A stretch of DNA of 64,000 nucleotides from Brevibacillus panacihumi W25 (GTDB lineage: Bacteria > Bacillota > Bacilli > Brevibacillales > Brevibacillaceae), in NCBI RefSeq assembly GCF_000503775.1, contig NZ_KI629786.1, positions 479,501-543,500 on the forward strand, written 5' to 3'. Under the pieces are notes generated by a model. It was not told the DNA's origin. It saw only the letters and a list, made by a program, of their open reading frames with translations, and did not search any database. Every line of letters starts with the position of its first letter. The stretch's first letter is position 1. A program made the position numbers and the translations under genes. Positions 37,881 to 45,886 of this stretch are shown here, in pieces.

Positions 37881-39452
37881 ATGGGAAAGGTGGAAAAATT
37901 ACTGTTGTATCTTCAGGTTCATCAATTAAAAGAGCAAGGATTTAAGGTGGCAGCCATCGCAAGGAAATTGGATCTGTCGAGGAACACGGTCTATAAATAT
38001 CTAGATATGACTTTTGAGGAGGCATCAGATTGGGTCAATTCCCTTGGTAACAGAAGCAAAAAGTTGAATCCCTACCGGGATAGGATTCTCAGTTGGTTAC
38101 ATGAACATCCAGATCTGTCTTCTTCTCAGGTCGAGGACTGGTTAAAGGAGAAATATCCTTCCATTAAGATTGGAGGAAGCACAGTTCGATCCTATGTTAG
38201 TGAGCTAAGGGAAATATACCATATTCCGAAAATTGTACATATTCGTGATCACGAAGCAGTGGAGGAGTTGCCAATGGGCCAACAGGCTCAAGTGGATTGG
38301 GGAGAAGTCACGGTTAAAAATATGGAAAAAAAGGACGTGAGATTATACTTCATCACTTTTGTTCTCTCCCACTCCCGTTTCAAGTATGTAGAGTGGCAAA
38401 GCAGACCCTTTACCACAAGGGATGCAATCAGATGCCATGAAAACGCATTCGTATTTTTCGGAGGAATGCCAGAGGAATTGGTTTATGACCAAGATCACCT
38501 GATCACCGTAAGTGAAAATGCAGGAGACATTATCCTGACGAGTGAATTTCAGTCTTATAAGCAAGAACGTGGATTTCGCCTTTATTTATGCCGCAAGGCA
38601 GATCCGCAAAGTAAGGGCAAGATAGAAAACGTAGTGAAATTCGTGAAAAGAAACTTTGCCAAACACAGGGTTTTCTCCAATATCGATGCATGGAACGAAC
38701 GGTCTCTGGCCTGGCTATCACGGACAGGCAATTACAATGTGCACCATACAACAAAAAAGAGACCGGTTGAAGTGCACGCCCTCGAAAAGCAACACTTGAA
38801 GCCAGTCTCTCCCCTGCTCTCTTTCGAGAGCAACCGTGGATCCAGTATAACAAGAACTGTCCATAAGGACAATGTGATTAAATATAAATCCAATCGGTAC
38901 TCCCTTCCTTTAGGGACATACCGTCCAAGGGGAGAGAATCAAGTATTTATCGAGATTCATGAAGAGGAACTGATTGTCAGAGCAACTCCGCAAGGAGAAG
39001 TTCTTGCACGACATCGGCTTTGCCACGGAAAAGGAGAGCTTATAAAAAGTAGACAGCACTCACGTGATCGATCTAAAGGGATTCATGCTTATAAGGAGAC
39101 CATTATCCGCCAATTTCACGATCAAGAAAAAGCAATGCTGTTTATTCATGAGATAAGCGTTCGGTATCCGAGGTATGTACGTGATCATTTGCAAATCGTT
39201 CAATATGCCATCACCCATTTCCAACCTGATATTGAGGAAGCCTTGGATGTATGTGTAAAAGACCATTTATGGAGTGCAAATGACCTCCGGGATGTTGCAC
39301 AGCACCTTTCCCGACTAAAAGATACCAAGCCCTCCTCAGAACCTCGTTTCGATCAAGCAATACCAAGCAACTTCCGCAACCTCTCCGCATTACAAGCCAC
39401 TTCACCAACGAGGGAAATGGATAAATATTTAAAAATACTAGGGGGCATTTGA
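37881..39452 (+). CDS. istA: IS21-family transposase IstA (copy 2)
   Basis: 523 aa from ATG 37881. N-terminal HTH (GFKVAAIARKLDLSRNTVYK), DDE catalytic core with AQVDWGEV, ELVYDQDHLI and the KIENVVKFVKRNF segment, then a beta-barrel C-terminal domain. Full length without stops, so this copy may be active. It overlaps istB by 4 bases. Confidence 0.95.
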   Translation: MGKVEKLLLYLQVHQLKEQGFKVAAIARKLDLSRNTVYKYLDMTFEEASDWVNSLGNRSKKLNPYRDRILSWLHEHPDLSSSQVEDWLKEKYPSIKIGGSTVRSYVSELREIYHIPKIVHIRDHEAVEELPMGQQAQVDWGEVTVKNMEKKDVRLYFITFVLSHSRFKYVEWQSRPFTTRDAIRCHENAFVFFGGMPEELVYDQDHLITVSENAGDIILTSEFQSYKQERGFRLYLCRKADPQSKGKIENVVKFVKRNFAKHRVFSNIDAWNERSLAWLSRTGNYNVHHTTKKRPVEVHALEKQHLKPVSPLLSFESNRGSSITRTVHKDNVIKYKSNRYSLPLGTYRPRGENQVFIEIHEEELIVRATPQGEVLARHRLCHGKGELIKSRQHSRDRSKGIHAYKETIIRQFHDQEKAMLFIHEISVRYPRYVRDHLQIVQYAITHFQPDIEEALDVCVKDHLWSANDLRDVAQHLSRLKDTKPSSEPRFDQAIPSNFRNLSALQATSPTREMDKYLKILGGI

Positions 39453-40222
39453 CGTTGAACAGCACCGTACAGACCATGCAAAATTACTTCCGCCATCTTC
39501 GGATGGCGGAGACAGCCAATGAACTGCCTGAATTCCTTCGTAAAGCTGAAAAATTCTCTTGGACCTATCAGGAATTTCTAGAAGAACTCTTAACCTATGA
39601 ATTGAAACGGAGAGAAGCAAAAAATGCGGAGAGGAGATTGAAATGGGCCAAGTTTCCCTATCAAAAGACCTTGGATGAATTTCAGATCGATGAGCAAAAG
39701 TCAATCAGTTCCCGCCAAATCAAACAGTTGAAGGAACTGAATTGGCTAGAACAACAGTACAATCTGATCCTTCTTGGTCCTCCAGGAGTGGGCAAAACCC
39801 ACATTGCAATTGGACTTGGGTTAGAAGCGATACAAAAGGGTTTTCAAGTTACCTTTTCAACCATGGGAGAGTTGATCCATCTATTGAAAACCCAAGAGTA
39901 CCTCACAAAATCACAAACGCAGCTTAAAAGAATAAACGAATCCGATTTGGTCATTATTGATGATCTCATGTATATGGCAATGGATCAAAGGGAGGCAAAC
40001 CTATTTTTCCACCTCATAAACAACCTGTATGAACGAAGTTCAATCATATTAACATCCAACAAAGGACCCGAACAGTGGGGAGAATTAATAGGTGATCAAG
40101 GAATTACGACGGCTATATTAGATCGATTGCTTCACAGAGTGGAAGTGATCCAACTAAACGAAGACAGCTACAGAATCAAATACAGGAGCTCTATTTTCGG
40201 AGAAAAAAGTGTTCAATCTTAA
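39449..40222 (+). CDS. istB: IS21-family transposition helper ATPase IstB (copy 2)
   Basis: 257 aa. TTG 39449 overlaps the istA stop, with a G-rich site (CTAGGGGG) before it; the TTG at 39455 is an alternative. Walker A LGPPGVGKTHIAI and Walker B LVIIDDLMYM are present. The 3' end reaches the right IS end. Confidence 0.93.
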   Translation: MTLNSTVQTMQNYFRHLRMAETANELPEFLRKAEKFSWTYQEFLEELLTYELKRREAKNAERRLKWAKFPYQKTLDEFQIDEQKSISSRQIKQLKELNWLEQQYNLILLGPPGVGKTHIAIGLGLEAIQKGFQVTFSTMGELIHLLKTQEYLTKSQTQLKRINESDLVIIDDLMYMAMDQREANLFFHLINNLYERSSIILTSNKGPEQWGELIGDQGITTAILDRLLHRVEVIQLNEDSYRIKYRSSIFGEKSVQS

Positions 40223-40624
40223 TGAGCAAAAAGTGTTCAAAACTACTTGACGGTTACAGTTATCGAGAAGAGTTACGTTTTTTGTGTGAAAATATAGATG
40301 TATTGAAACGATTAATAAATAGTGAACACCGACCGCCACTCACATTGGATAAGCAAATATACAGCAATGATGCATCTTTTTCAAACAAATCCATCAAAAT
40401 GAATGAAGAAGTGTATAAAAAGTTTACAAAGCACTGTAATGAGCAATATCCTCAGTTTCGATTGCAGGATTTGATTGCTCAGTCACTACTTGATTTTATC
40501 GAAAAATACTGAAAAACAGGACACGCATACTATAGTATTTTCCTTGAGGAAAAAACGTTTAATGTTGAGTATGGGAAAATGATTATCAAGTCTGGTATTT
40601 TTCTCTTATTAGATGAGAAGGTGG

Positions 40625-40642
40625 TATACTAAACATAGTATA
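40625..40642 (+). promoter_or_regulatory. Extended -10 within a palindrome upstream of rhuM
   Basis: TATACTAAACATAGTATA is an 18-bp inverted repeat whose left arm forms an extended -10 (TGGTATACT). No good -35 is visible. An operator function is inferred. Confidence 0.45.
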
Positions 40643-40667
40643 AGGATTCGGACGAGGAGGAATTTAG

Positions 40668-41672
40668 GTGAATAATGAAACAAATATCCTAATTTATCAA
40701 ACAGAAGAAGGAAACACAAAAATAGATGTCCGTCTGGAAAATGGGACAGTTTGGATGACACAAAAGGCGATAGCGGAGTTATACCAAAAGAGCGTGAATA
40801 CAATTAATGAGCATATAAAAAACATCTATGCTGAGGAAGAACTTGAAGAGTCAGCAACTATTCGGAGAAACCGAATAGTTCAATTAGAGGGGAATAGGGA
40901 AATTGAACGTGAAATTTCGTTCTACAACCTTGAAATGATTATTGCCATCGGTTACCGTGTCCGATCGCATAGAGGTACACAATTTAGAAAATGGGCAACG
41001 GAACGATTAAATGAGTACCTTGTAAAAGGTTTTACAATGGATGATGAACGTCTGAAAGAAATGCGAAATTTTGGACAAGATTACTTTGATGAATTGCTTG
41101 AGCGAATTCGTGACATTCGGGCATCTGAAAAAAGATTCTACCAGAAAATCACAGCTATCTATGCTACCGCTGTTGATTATGACCCGAAAGCGGAAATGAC
41201 CAAGGAGTTTTTTGCTACGGTGCAAAACAAACTTCATTATGCAATACATGGTCAAACTGCGGGAGAACTAATCATAAGTAGAGCGAATGCAGAAAAAGAA
41301 AACATGGGATTGACTTCATGGAAAGGTGATAAAGTTCGTAAGCAAGACGTAACTGTAGCCAAAAACTACCTAACCGAAAGCGAAATGAAGGCACTTAATC
41401 GTATCGTTACAATGTATTTGGATTACGCAGAAGATCAAGCAGAGCGTCATCAGCCGATGTACATGAAGGACTGGATTGAAAAGCTCAATGCATTTCTCAA
41501 ATTTAATGGTCGTGATATTCTTGAAAATGCAGGAAAAGTATCAAAAGAGGTTGCTGACAAATTAGCATTACAAGAATATGAAAAATATAATCAAAATCGT
41601 ATATCTCAAAACATAAATGACGATTTTGACCAGTTCGTAAAGAAAAATCAGTTAAAAATCTCAAAAGGGTAA
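40668..41672 (+). CDS. RhuM family protein
   Basis: 334 aa from GTG 40668 with GAGGAGG upstream. N-terminal KilA/Bro-like winged helix region (VWMTQKAIAELYQKSVNTIN, then EHIKNIYAEEEL), the signature YNLEMIIAIGYRVRSHRGTQ, FRKWATERLNEYLVKGF, and a helical C-terminus. RhuM was named from a Salmonella pathogenicity island; its activity is unknown, but it is frequent near restriction systems and mobile elements. Position after the HTH gene and before a terminator suggests a single-gene unit. It is intact. Confidence 0.88.
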   Translation: MNNETNILIYQTEEGNTKIDVRLENGTVWMTQKAIAELYQKSVNTINEHIKNIYAEEELEESATIRRNRIVQLEGNREIEREISFYNLEMIIAIGYRVRSHRGTQFRKWATERLNEYLVKGFTMDDERLKEMRNFGQDYFDELLERIRDIRASEKRFYQKITAIYATAVDYDPKAEMTKEFFATVQNKLHYAIHGQTAGELIISRANAEKENMGLTSWKGDKVRKQDVTVAKNYLTESEMKALNRIVTMYLDYAEDQAERHQPMYMKDWIEKLNAFLKFNGRDILENAGKVSKEVADKLALQEYEKYNQNRISQNINDDFDQFVKKNQLKISKG

Positions 41673-41703
41673 CTCTAAATGACTGAATCCCCAAAATGAA
41701 TGA

Positions 41704-41751
41704 AAAAGCATCCCGTATCACTACCATAAGTGGGACGGGGTGCTTGTTTTT
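41704..41751 (+). terminator. Terminator after rhuM
   Basis: AAGCATCCCGT / ACGGGGTGCTT (one G-U) followed by GTTTTTA. Confidence 0.8.
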
Positions 41752-41918
41752 AGTGCTATATCATTCTAAAAGGGATTGGAAAAATTGGAAAATGATTGGA
41801 ATAGCCTGTCACCGCCGGGATATAATTGACCCAGGTTCGCCGGAAAGAAAATGACCCACCCTTAGCGAATATATCCCCTTCGGTATTAACGGCCAAGTTA
41901 ATTTTCGGAGGGAGACAC

Positions 41919-43142
41919 ATGCTAAGGAGTGGGATAGTGATATCGTTACATACCATGAGGGCAGAAGGCAAGAGTATTCGTGAAATTGCCCGTCTAACGG
42001 GGCATTCTCGAAATACAGTTCGCCGATATCTCCGGGGTGAATTCATTCCCGAAAAGGGAACCCGTAAATCTGGTGGTTCCAAGCTTGATCCATTCAAACC
42101 GTTCCTGCAGGAACGGCTTCAAGAAGGTATCTACAACTGCGAGGTTTTATTCGATCTTCTACGAGAAAAGGGCTATACCGGGGGACGTACCATCTTGAAA
42201 GACTATGTGAAGGATTTCCGTCCTCCCAAACAGCTTCCCGCTGTTCTTCGTTACGAGACAAAACCCGGTGAATACGCACAGGTCGACTGGGGACTGTGTG
42301 ATTACGTAGATTTGGACGGTACCGTCCGAAAAGTGCCGGTATTTGTCATGGTACTGGGGTACTCTCGTTCCACCTATATCGAGTTCACGAAGCGTTGTGA
42401 CATTCACAGCTTTCTTCGTTGCTTGATTCATGCCTTTGAATATTTTGGAGGTATCCCAAAAGTCATGCTGACCGACCAGATGAAAACCGTCGTACTGGGC
42501 ATGGGAGATGATCGAAAACCTCGCTGGCATCCGCTTTTTGCCGACTTTGCCGCAGCGATTGGACTGGTTCCAAAAGTATGCAAAGTTCGCCGCCCCGAAA
42601 CAAAGGGAAAAGTGGAACGAGGCGTTCAATACGTAAAAAACAATTTTCTTCCTGGCAAACGCTTCGTTGATTTACAGGATCTCAATCAACAAGCCCTACA
42701 CTGGTGCGAGCGGATTAACCGCCGTATTCATGGAACAACTGGCGACCGCCCCTTTGACCGACTCCGTGAGGAAAATCTGTCGCCCATCCCTTCAACTGAA
42801 CGGTGGGAAAAATACTTACATGAACCAAGAAAGGTCAGCCGAGACGGATTTGTTAGCTACGATGGTGTACGATATGGCGTTCCATGGAGGTACAGTGGAC
42901 GTGAGAGTACCGTTCGCGAAGTGAATGGGTGGGTGGAAATCTGGGCCGACGGCACATGTATTGCTCGACATCAAAAGGTCTATCGATCCCGCACCACTGT
43001 TTTTTGCGAAAACCAGTACGCAGGTCTTTCGACCGCTCAAGGATATGCCTATCCACGTCCACAAGCCCGACAGATTTCACCGCAACAAGTGGAAGTACGT
43101 TCGCTGGACGTCTATGAGCAGCTGACGGAGGTGGGAGCATGA
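41919..43142 (+). CDS. istA: IS21-family transposase IstA (copy 3)
   Basis: 407 aa from ATG 41919 with CGGAGGGAG upstream; the open frame extends upstream into the IS end without a site. HTH SIREIARLTGHSRNTVRRYL, DDE core AQVDWGLCDYVD, MLTDQMKTVVLG, RRPETKGKVERGVQYVKNNF. Intact. The stop overlaps the istB ATG (ATGA). Confidence 0.95.
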   Translation: MLRSGIVISLHTMRAEGKSIREIARLTGHSRNTVRRYLRGEFIPEKGTRKSGGSKLDPFKPFLQERLQEGIYNCEVLFDLLREKGYTGGRTILKDYVKDFRPPKQLPAVLRYETKPGEYAQVDWGLCDYVDLDGTVRKVPVFVMVLGYSRSTYIEFTKRCDIHSFLRCLIHAFEYFGGIPKVMLTDQMKTVVLGMGDDRKPRWHPLFADFAAAIGLVPKVCKVRRPETKGKVERGVQYVKNNFLPGKRFVDLQDLNQQALHWCERINRRIHGTTGDRPFDRLREENLSPIPSTERWEKYLHEPRKVSRDGFVSYDGVRYGVPWRYSGRESTVREVNGWVEIWADGTCIARHQKVYRSRTTVFCENQYAGLSTAQGYAYPRPQARQISPQQVEVRSLDVYEQLTEVGA

Positions 43143-43906
43143 TTGAACTGGAACAGGCGCGACTACGCCTCGAGGAACTTGGGCTTCAACAAGCGGCTCT
43201 CCTTTTGGATGCTCACTTGGAAGCGGCAAGTCATGGACAGCCCACTTATCTGTCCTTTCTCAACACGCTCCTTGATGCCGAGATAGCGGAACGTCAAAAG
43301 CGGAATATGGAGGTACGCACCAAACTTGCCCATTTGCCTTACCGCAAAACACTAGAGGAGTTCGATTTTGCTTTCCAACCTAGTATTGACGAACGATTGA
43401 TTCGAGAGCTGGCCACGATGACTTTTGTAACCCGACACGAGAATGTCTTGTTCTTAGGACCTCCCGGAGTAGGAAAAAGTCATTTGGCGGTGGCATTGGC
43501 TGTAGAAGCCATCTCGCAAGGGATATCCGTTTACTTTGTCAGTCTGTCGCATCTCATCGAGGATCTGCGAAAAGCTTACATGGAGAACAGACTGGATAAA
43601 CGCATCCGTATCTATATTCGCCCAAAGCTCCTCGTGATTGACGAGATTGGCTACTTGCCGTTTGACAGTTTGGCAGCTAACCTCTTTTTCCAGGTAGTAA
43701 GTGCAAGATACGAGAGAGGGAGTATTCTGTTGACCAGCAACAAGAGCTTCGGTGAATGGGGGGAATTGATGGGCGATCCGATACTTGCTACAGCTATTCT
43801 GGATCGACTCTTACACCATTCCCACATCGTTAACATTAGAGGGAATAGTTACCGACTTCGTGAAAAAATGAGGACTGGAGCCTACGGCTCTCCCTCTACC
43901 ACCTAA
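43139..43906 (+). CDS. istB: IS21-family transposition helper ATPase IstB (copy 3)
   Basis: 255 aa from ATG 43139. Walker A LGPPGVGKSHLAVAL, Walker B LLVIDEIGYLPF, sensor region ILLTSNKSFGEWGE and ATAILDRLLHHSHIV. Complete. Confidence 0.95.
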   Translation: MIELEQARLRLEELGLQQAALLLDAHLEAASHGQPTYLSFLNTLLDAEIAERQKRNMEVRTKLAHLPYRKTLEEFDFAFQPSIDERLIRELATMTFVTRHENVLFLGPPGVGKSHLAVALAVEAISQGISVYFVSLSHLIEDLRKAYMENRLDKRIRIYIRPKLLVIDEIGYLPFDSLAANLFFQVVSARYERGSILLTSNKSFGEWGELMGDPILATAILDRLLHHSHIVNIRGNSYRLREKMRTGAYGSPSTT

Positions 43907-44077
43907 CCAACAAAATCGCCGGGTGGGTCAGTTCTAAACCGGCGAGGGTGGGTCAAAATAAAGTCGGCGTTGACATAGCCCTTACTTTTTCTTTAAAAGT
44001 ATACATGTGTCTGAATCCAACCCCAGAAATTGAGACATGTTGAACTAAACCCATTACCTTTATATTGGTACGCTGAG

Positions 44078-44085
44078 CCTTATCA
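44078..44085 (+). other. attR core of the rlmH-integrated element
   Basis: CCTTATCA inside gag cct tat cat aag tga (44075-44092), a second copy of the rlmH terminal codons EPYHK-stop. The right-hand part (TAAGTGACGG...) should be the chromosomal sequence that followed rlmH before integration. Confidence 0.85.
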
Positions 44086-44088
44086 TAA

Positions 44089-44514
44089 GTGACGGTAAAC
44101 AACATTAGATACGAGATTGTACGTGACAGCTCCATAAGCAAGCTAACAGGAAATGGTTTCGGTTTTTCAGTGGAAAATACTGAATACACCTTCGTAGTTC
44201 AGGAGGGCGATAGGGTCAAAACGACGTTCGTGAATAAAAGTTTGGGCGAGCATCCCATGCACCTGCACGGGCATCATATGACGGTTTTGAAGAAAAACGG
44301 CGAGACAGTGAAAACCCCTTGGCTTACCGATACGTTAAACGTCATGCCGGGTGAGTCGTATGAGGTCGCATTTCTCGCGGATAATCCCGGGATGTGGATG
44401 GACCACTGCCATAACCTGGATCATGCAGCCACTGGGATGATTTTGCATCTCATGTACGATAACGTGCTTCCTTCTTATGAAGTAGGGACACGCTCTGGAA
44501 ACTTGCCTGATTAG
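44089..44514 (+). pseudogene. Multicopper oxidase, C-terminal fragment
   Basis: The frame begins directly at attR and ends at TAG 44514. Residues from about 20 on are a multicopper oxidase third domain: FVVQEGDRVKTTFVNKSLGE, then HPMHLHGHH (type 1/2/3 copper ligands) and MDHCHNLDHAATGM (HCH motif plus axial Met). The other cupredoxin domains are absent, so only about 120 of some 450 residues remain. There is no ribosome-binding site. It is probably a decayed relic truncated near the attachment site, perhaps by an older deletion or integration event. Confidence 0.8.
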
Positions 44515-44587
44515 AAATAATTTTTCTTGTCACATTCTGCTGCCCCTCCCCGTCATACCGGTACAAAAAACGAAAGGGATGATTCAA

Positions 44588-45886
44588 ATGGAAACATACG
44601 ATGTGGCCATTGTCGGCGGGGGAGTCGCGGGATTAACAGCTGCGATCTATGCAGCGAGGGCGGGCAAGCAAGCGATCATCATTGAAAAACAGGATCGCTT
44701 AGGCGGTCGAGCGATTACGAATAAGAAAAATGGAGCGTACTTCAACCTGGGAGGGCATGCCTTGTATCGTGGAGATGCTCTGGCTACGTTCCGTGAATTA
44801 GAATTGAACCTGCCAGGAGATCAACCTTCCATCGATGCCTATGGGATATGGAAGGGAAAATTAAGCGTTCTGCCTATGGGAGTTACATCCTTATTCACCA
44901 CCCCTCTCTTAACCTGGAAAGGGAAAATGGAGGTAGCTGCTTGGCTTGCGAAATTAGCAAAGCTAGATACACATCAATATGATCAAATCAGTCTCCGCGA
45001 ATGGATTGAAACAAATTTGCAAGATCCCATGGTTCGAAATGTATTTTACGCTCTGCTGCGAACAGCAAGTTATGCGATGGCGCCTGATTTGCAAGCTGCC
45101 GGGCAAGTTTTAAAACAACTTCAAAACTCCATGCACGGCGTCTTGTATCTAGATCGTGGCTGGGGCGTACTGGTCGATGAACTGAGGAAAAAAGCATCTA
45201 AATGCGGGGTGCACTTTTTAATCAAGAACAAGGTCAATCGTATCGAACATCAGAACGGAATGGTGCAACATGTCCTTTGTGAAGACGGAACGAGGGTAAG
45301 TGCCAGAAATATCATCCTCACAACTTCGCCAGCGATCGCTCACGAGTTGGTGCCCGATGCAGAAGCAACCGCTCTCCATACTTGGAAAGAACAGGCAATT
45401 GAGGTCACAGCAGCTTGTTTAGATGTAGCTTTGCGCCGACTTCCAAAACCGAAACAACAATTTGTATATGGAATCGATCAACCTGTTTTTCTCTCCAATC
45501 AATCGCGTGCAGCTTACCTAAGCGAAGATGGTGCACAAGTCATATCCTTGATCAAGTATCAAGGAATGGAGACAAATTCAGAAAAGGATTTACAGGACCT
45601 GGAACAAACCTTGGATTTGGTGCAACCAGGTTGGCGGGACGAATTAGTTGCCAAACAATACCTTCCCAAGATCACGGTTTGCCATGATTTTATGCATGTA
45701 AAACGTCAAGAGAACCCAGGGCCCGCTGTCCCGGAGATTAATGGGTTATATGTAGCAGGAGAGTGGGCTTCACACGGTGAACTACTGGTCGATGCTGCGA
45801 CAGCAAGCGCCAAAAGAGCTGTACAGCATATACTCTCGCATGAGGAAATGGAGAGGACCCCCTATGAGCATCGAAACATTGTATAA
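44588..45886 (+). CDS. FAD-dependent oxidoreductase (phytoene desaturase/amine oxidase-like)
   Basis: 432 aa. ATG 44588 has AAAGGGA 9 bases upstream; ATG 44579 lies on that site. Rossmann FAD motif VAIVGGGVAGLTAAIYAARA with GGRA (LGGRAITNKKNG), and the C-terminal FAD-binding GLYVAGEWASHGELLVDAAT. The middle domain resembles protoporphyrinogen oxidase/desaturase-type enzymes. The ECF41 sigma-factor gene starts inside its 3' end, so the two form an operon. ECF41 sigma factors are usually paired with small oxidoreductase or COE-type genes, which fits. Substrate unknown. Confidence 0.85.
   Translation: METYDVAIVGGGVAGLTAAIYAARAGKQAIIIEKQDRLGGRAITNKKNGAYFNLGGHALYRGDALATFRELELNLPGDQPSIDAYGIWKGKLSVLPMGVTSLFTTPLLTWKGKMEVAAWLAKLAKLDTHQYDQISLREWIETNLQDPMVRNVFYALLRTASYAMAPDLQAAGQVLKQLQNSMHGVLYLDRGWGVLVDELRKKASKCGVHFLIKNKVNRIEHQNGMVQHVLCEDGTRVSARNIILTTSPAIAHELVPDAEATALHTWKEQAIEVTAACLDVALRRLPKPKQQFVYGIDQPVFLSNQSRAAYLSEDGAQVISLIKYQGMETNSEKDLQDLEQTLDLVQPGWRDELVAKQYLPKITVCHDFMHVKRQENPGPAVPEINGLYVAGEWASHGELLVDAATASAKRAVQHILSHEEMERTPYEHRNIV

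Larger units (their letters stand above)
37766..40258 (+). mobile_element. IS21-family insertion sequence, copy 2
   Basis: 2493 bp, ends TGTAACTG...CGGTTACA, with internal repeats GAACACTTTTTTC on both sides. Flanked by the 5-bp duplication GTTAT (37761-37765 and 40259-40263). It carries istA and istB on the plus strand, both intact. Different family member from copies 1 and 3. Confidence 0.92.
37532..40512 (+). pseudogene. 160-aa HTH-like gene split by an IS21-type element
   Basis: The 5' part starts at TTG 37532 (GGAAGGAG upstream) and encodes 78 residues, including ASLKEVADKIGIAYSTFLKE, a probable helix-turn-helix, and DHVYIQRDNRYYKFI. The IS occupies 37766-40258 with the duplication GTTAT. 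Removing it with one copy of the duplication joins Tyr78 in frame to REELRFLCENIDVLKRLI and runs to TAA 40512, giving 160 aa. The C-terminal part (IKMNEEVYKKFTKHCNEQYP) looks like a ribbon-helix-helix or oligomerisation region. It was divergent from the XRE gene. Its function is unknown; a DNA-binding regulator is likely. Confidence 0.75.
41807..43975 (+). mobile_element. IS21-family insertion sequence, copy 3
   Basis: 2169 bp. Left end TGTCACCGCCGGGATATAAT; reverse complement of the right end TGTCAACGCCGACTTTATTT. Both continue TTGACCCA and have further GACCCACCCT repeats inside. The 5-bp duplication TAGCC flanks it (41802-41806 and 43976-43980). Higher GC than its surroundings. It lies in intergenic sequence, about 0.1 kb from attR. 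Confidence 0.93.
23771..44085. mobile_element. About 20.3-kb SCC-like integrative element in rlmH, carrying type I restriction-modification
   Basis: The borders are the CCTTATCA cores at the rlmH 3' end and at 44078-44085. A copy of the rlmH tail (gag cct tat cat aag tga, 44075-44092) marks the far junction, as in staphylococcal SCC elements inserted in rlmH (orfX). Inside are a recombinase operon adjacent to attL, a Rep-like gene, hsdMSR, a nuclease-like gene, an XRE regulator, an HTH-like gene, RhuM and three IS21-family insertions. The ends carry inverted AGGTAATGG (23776-23784) and CCATTACCT (44051-44059). Base composition is visibly more AT-rich than the core genes on the left. Its excision ability is untested; the recombinase is full length. 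Confidence 0.85.

Noticed and set aside
43953..44189. 78-aa reverse-strand ORF over attR
   Set aside because: It spans the IS end, the junction and the oxidase fragment, so it is a chance frame.
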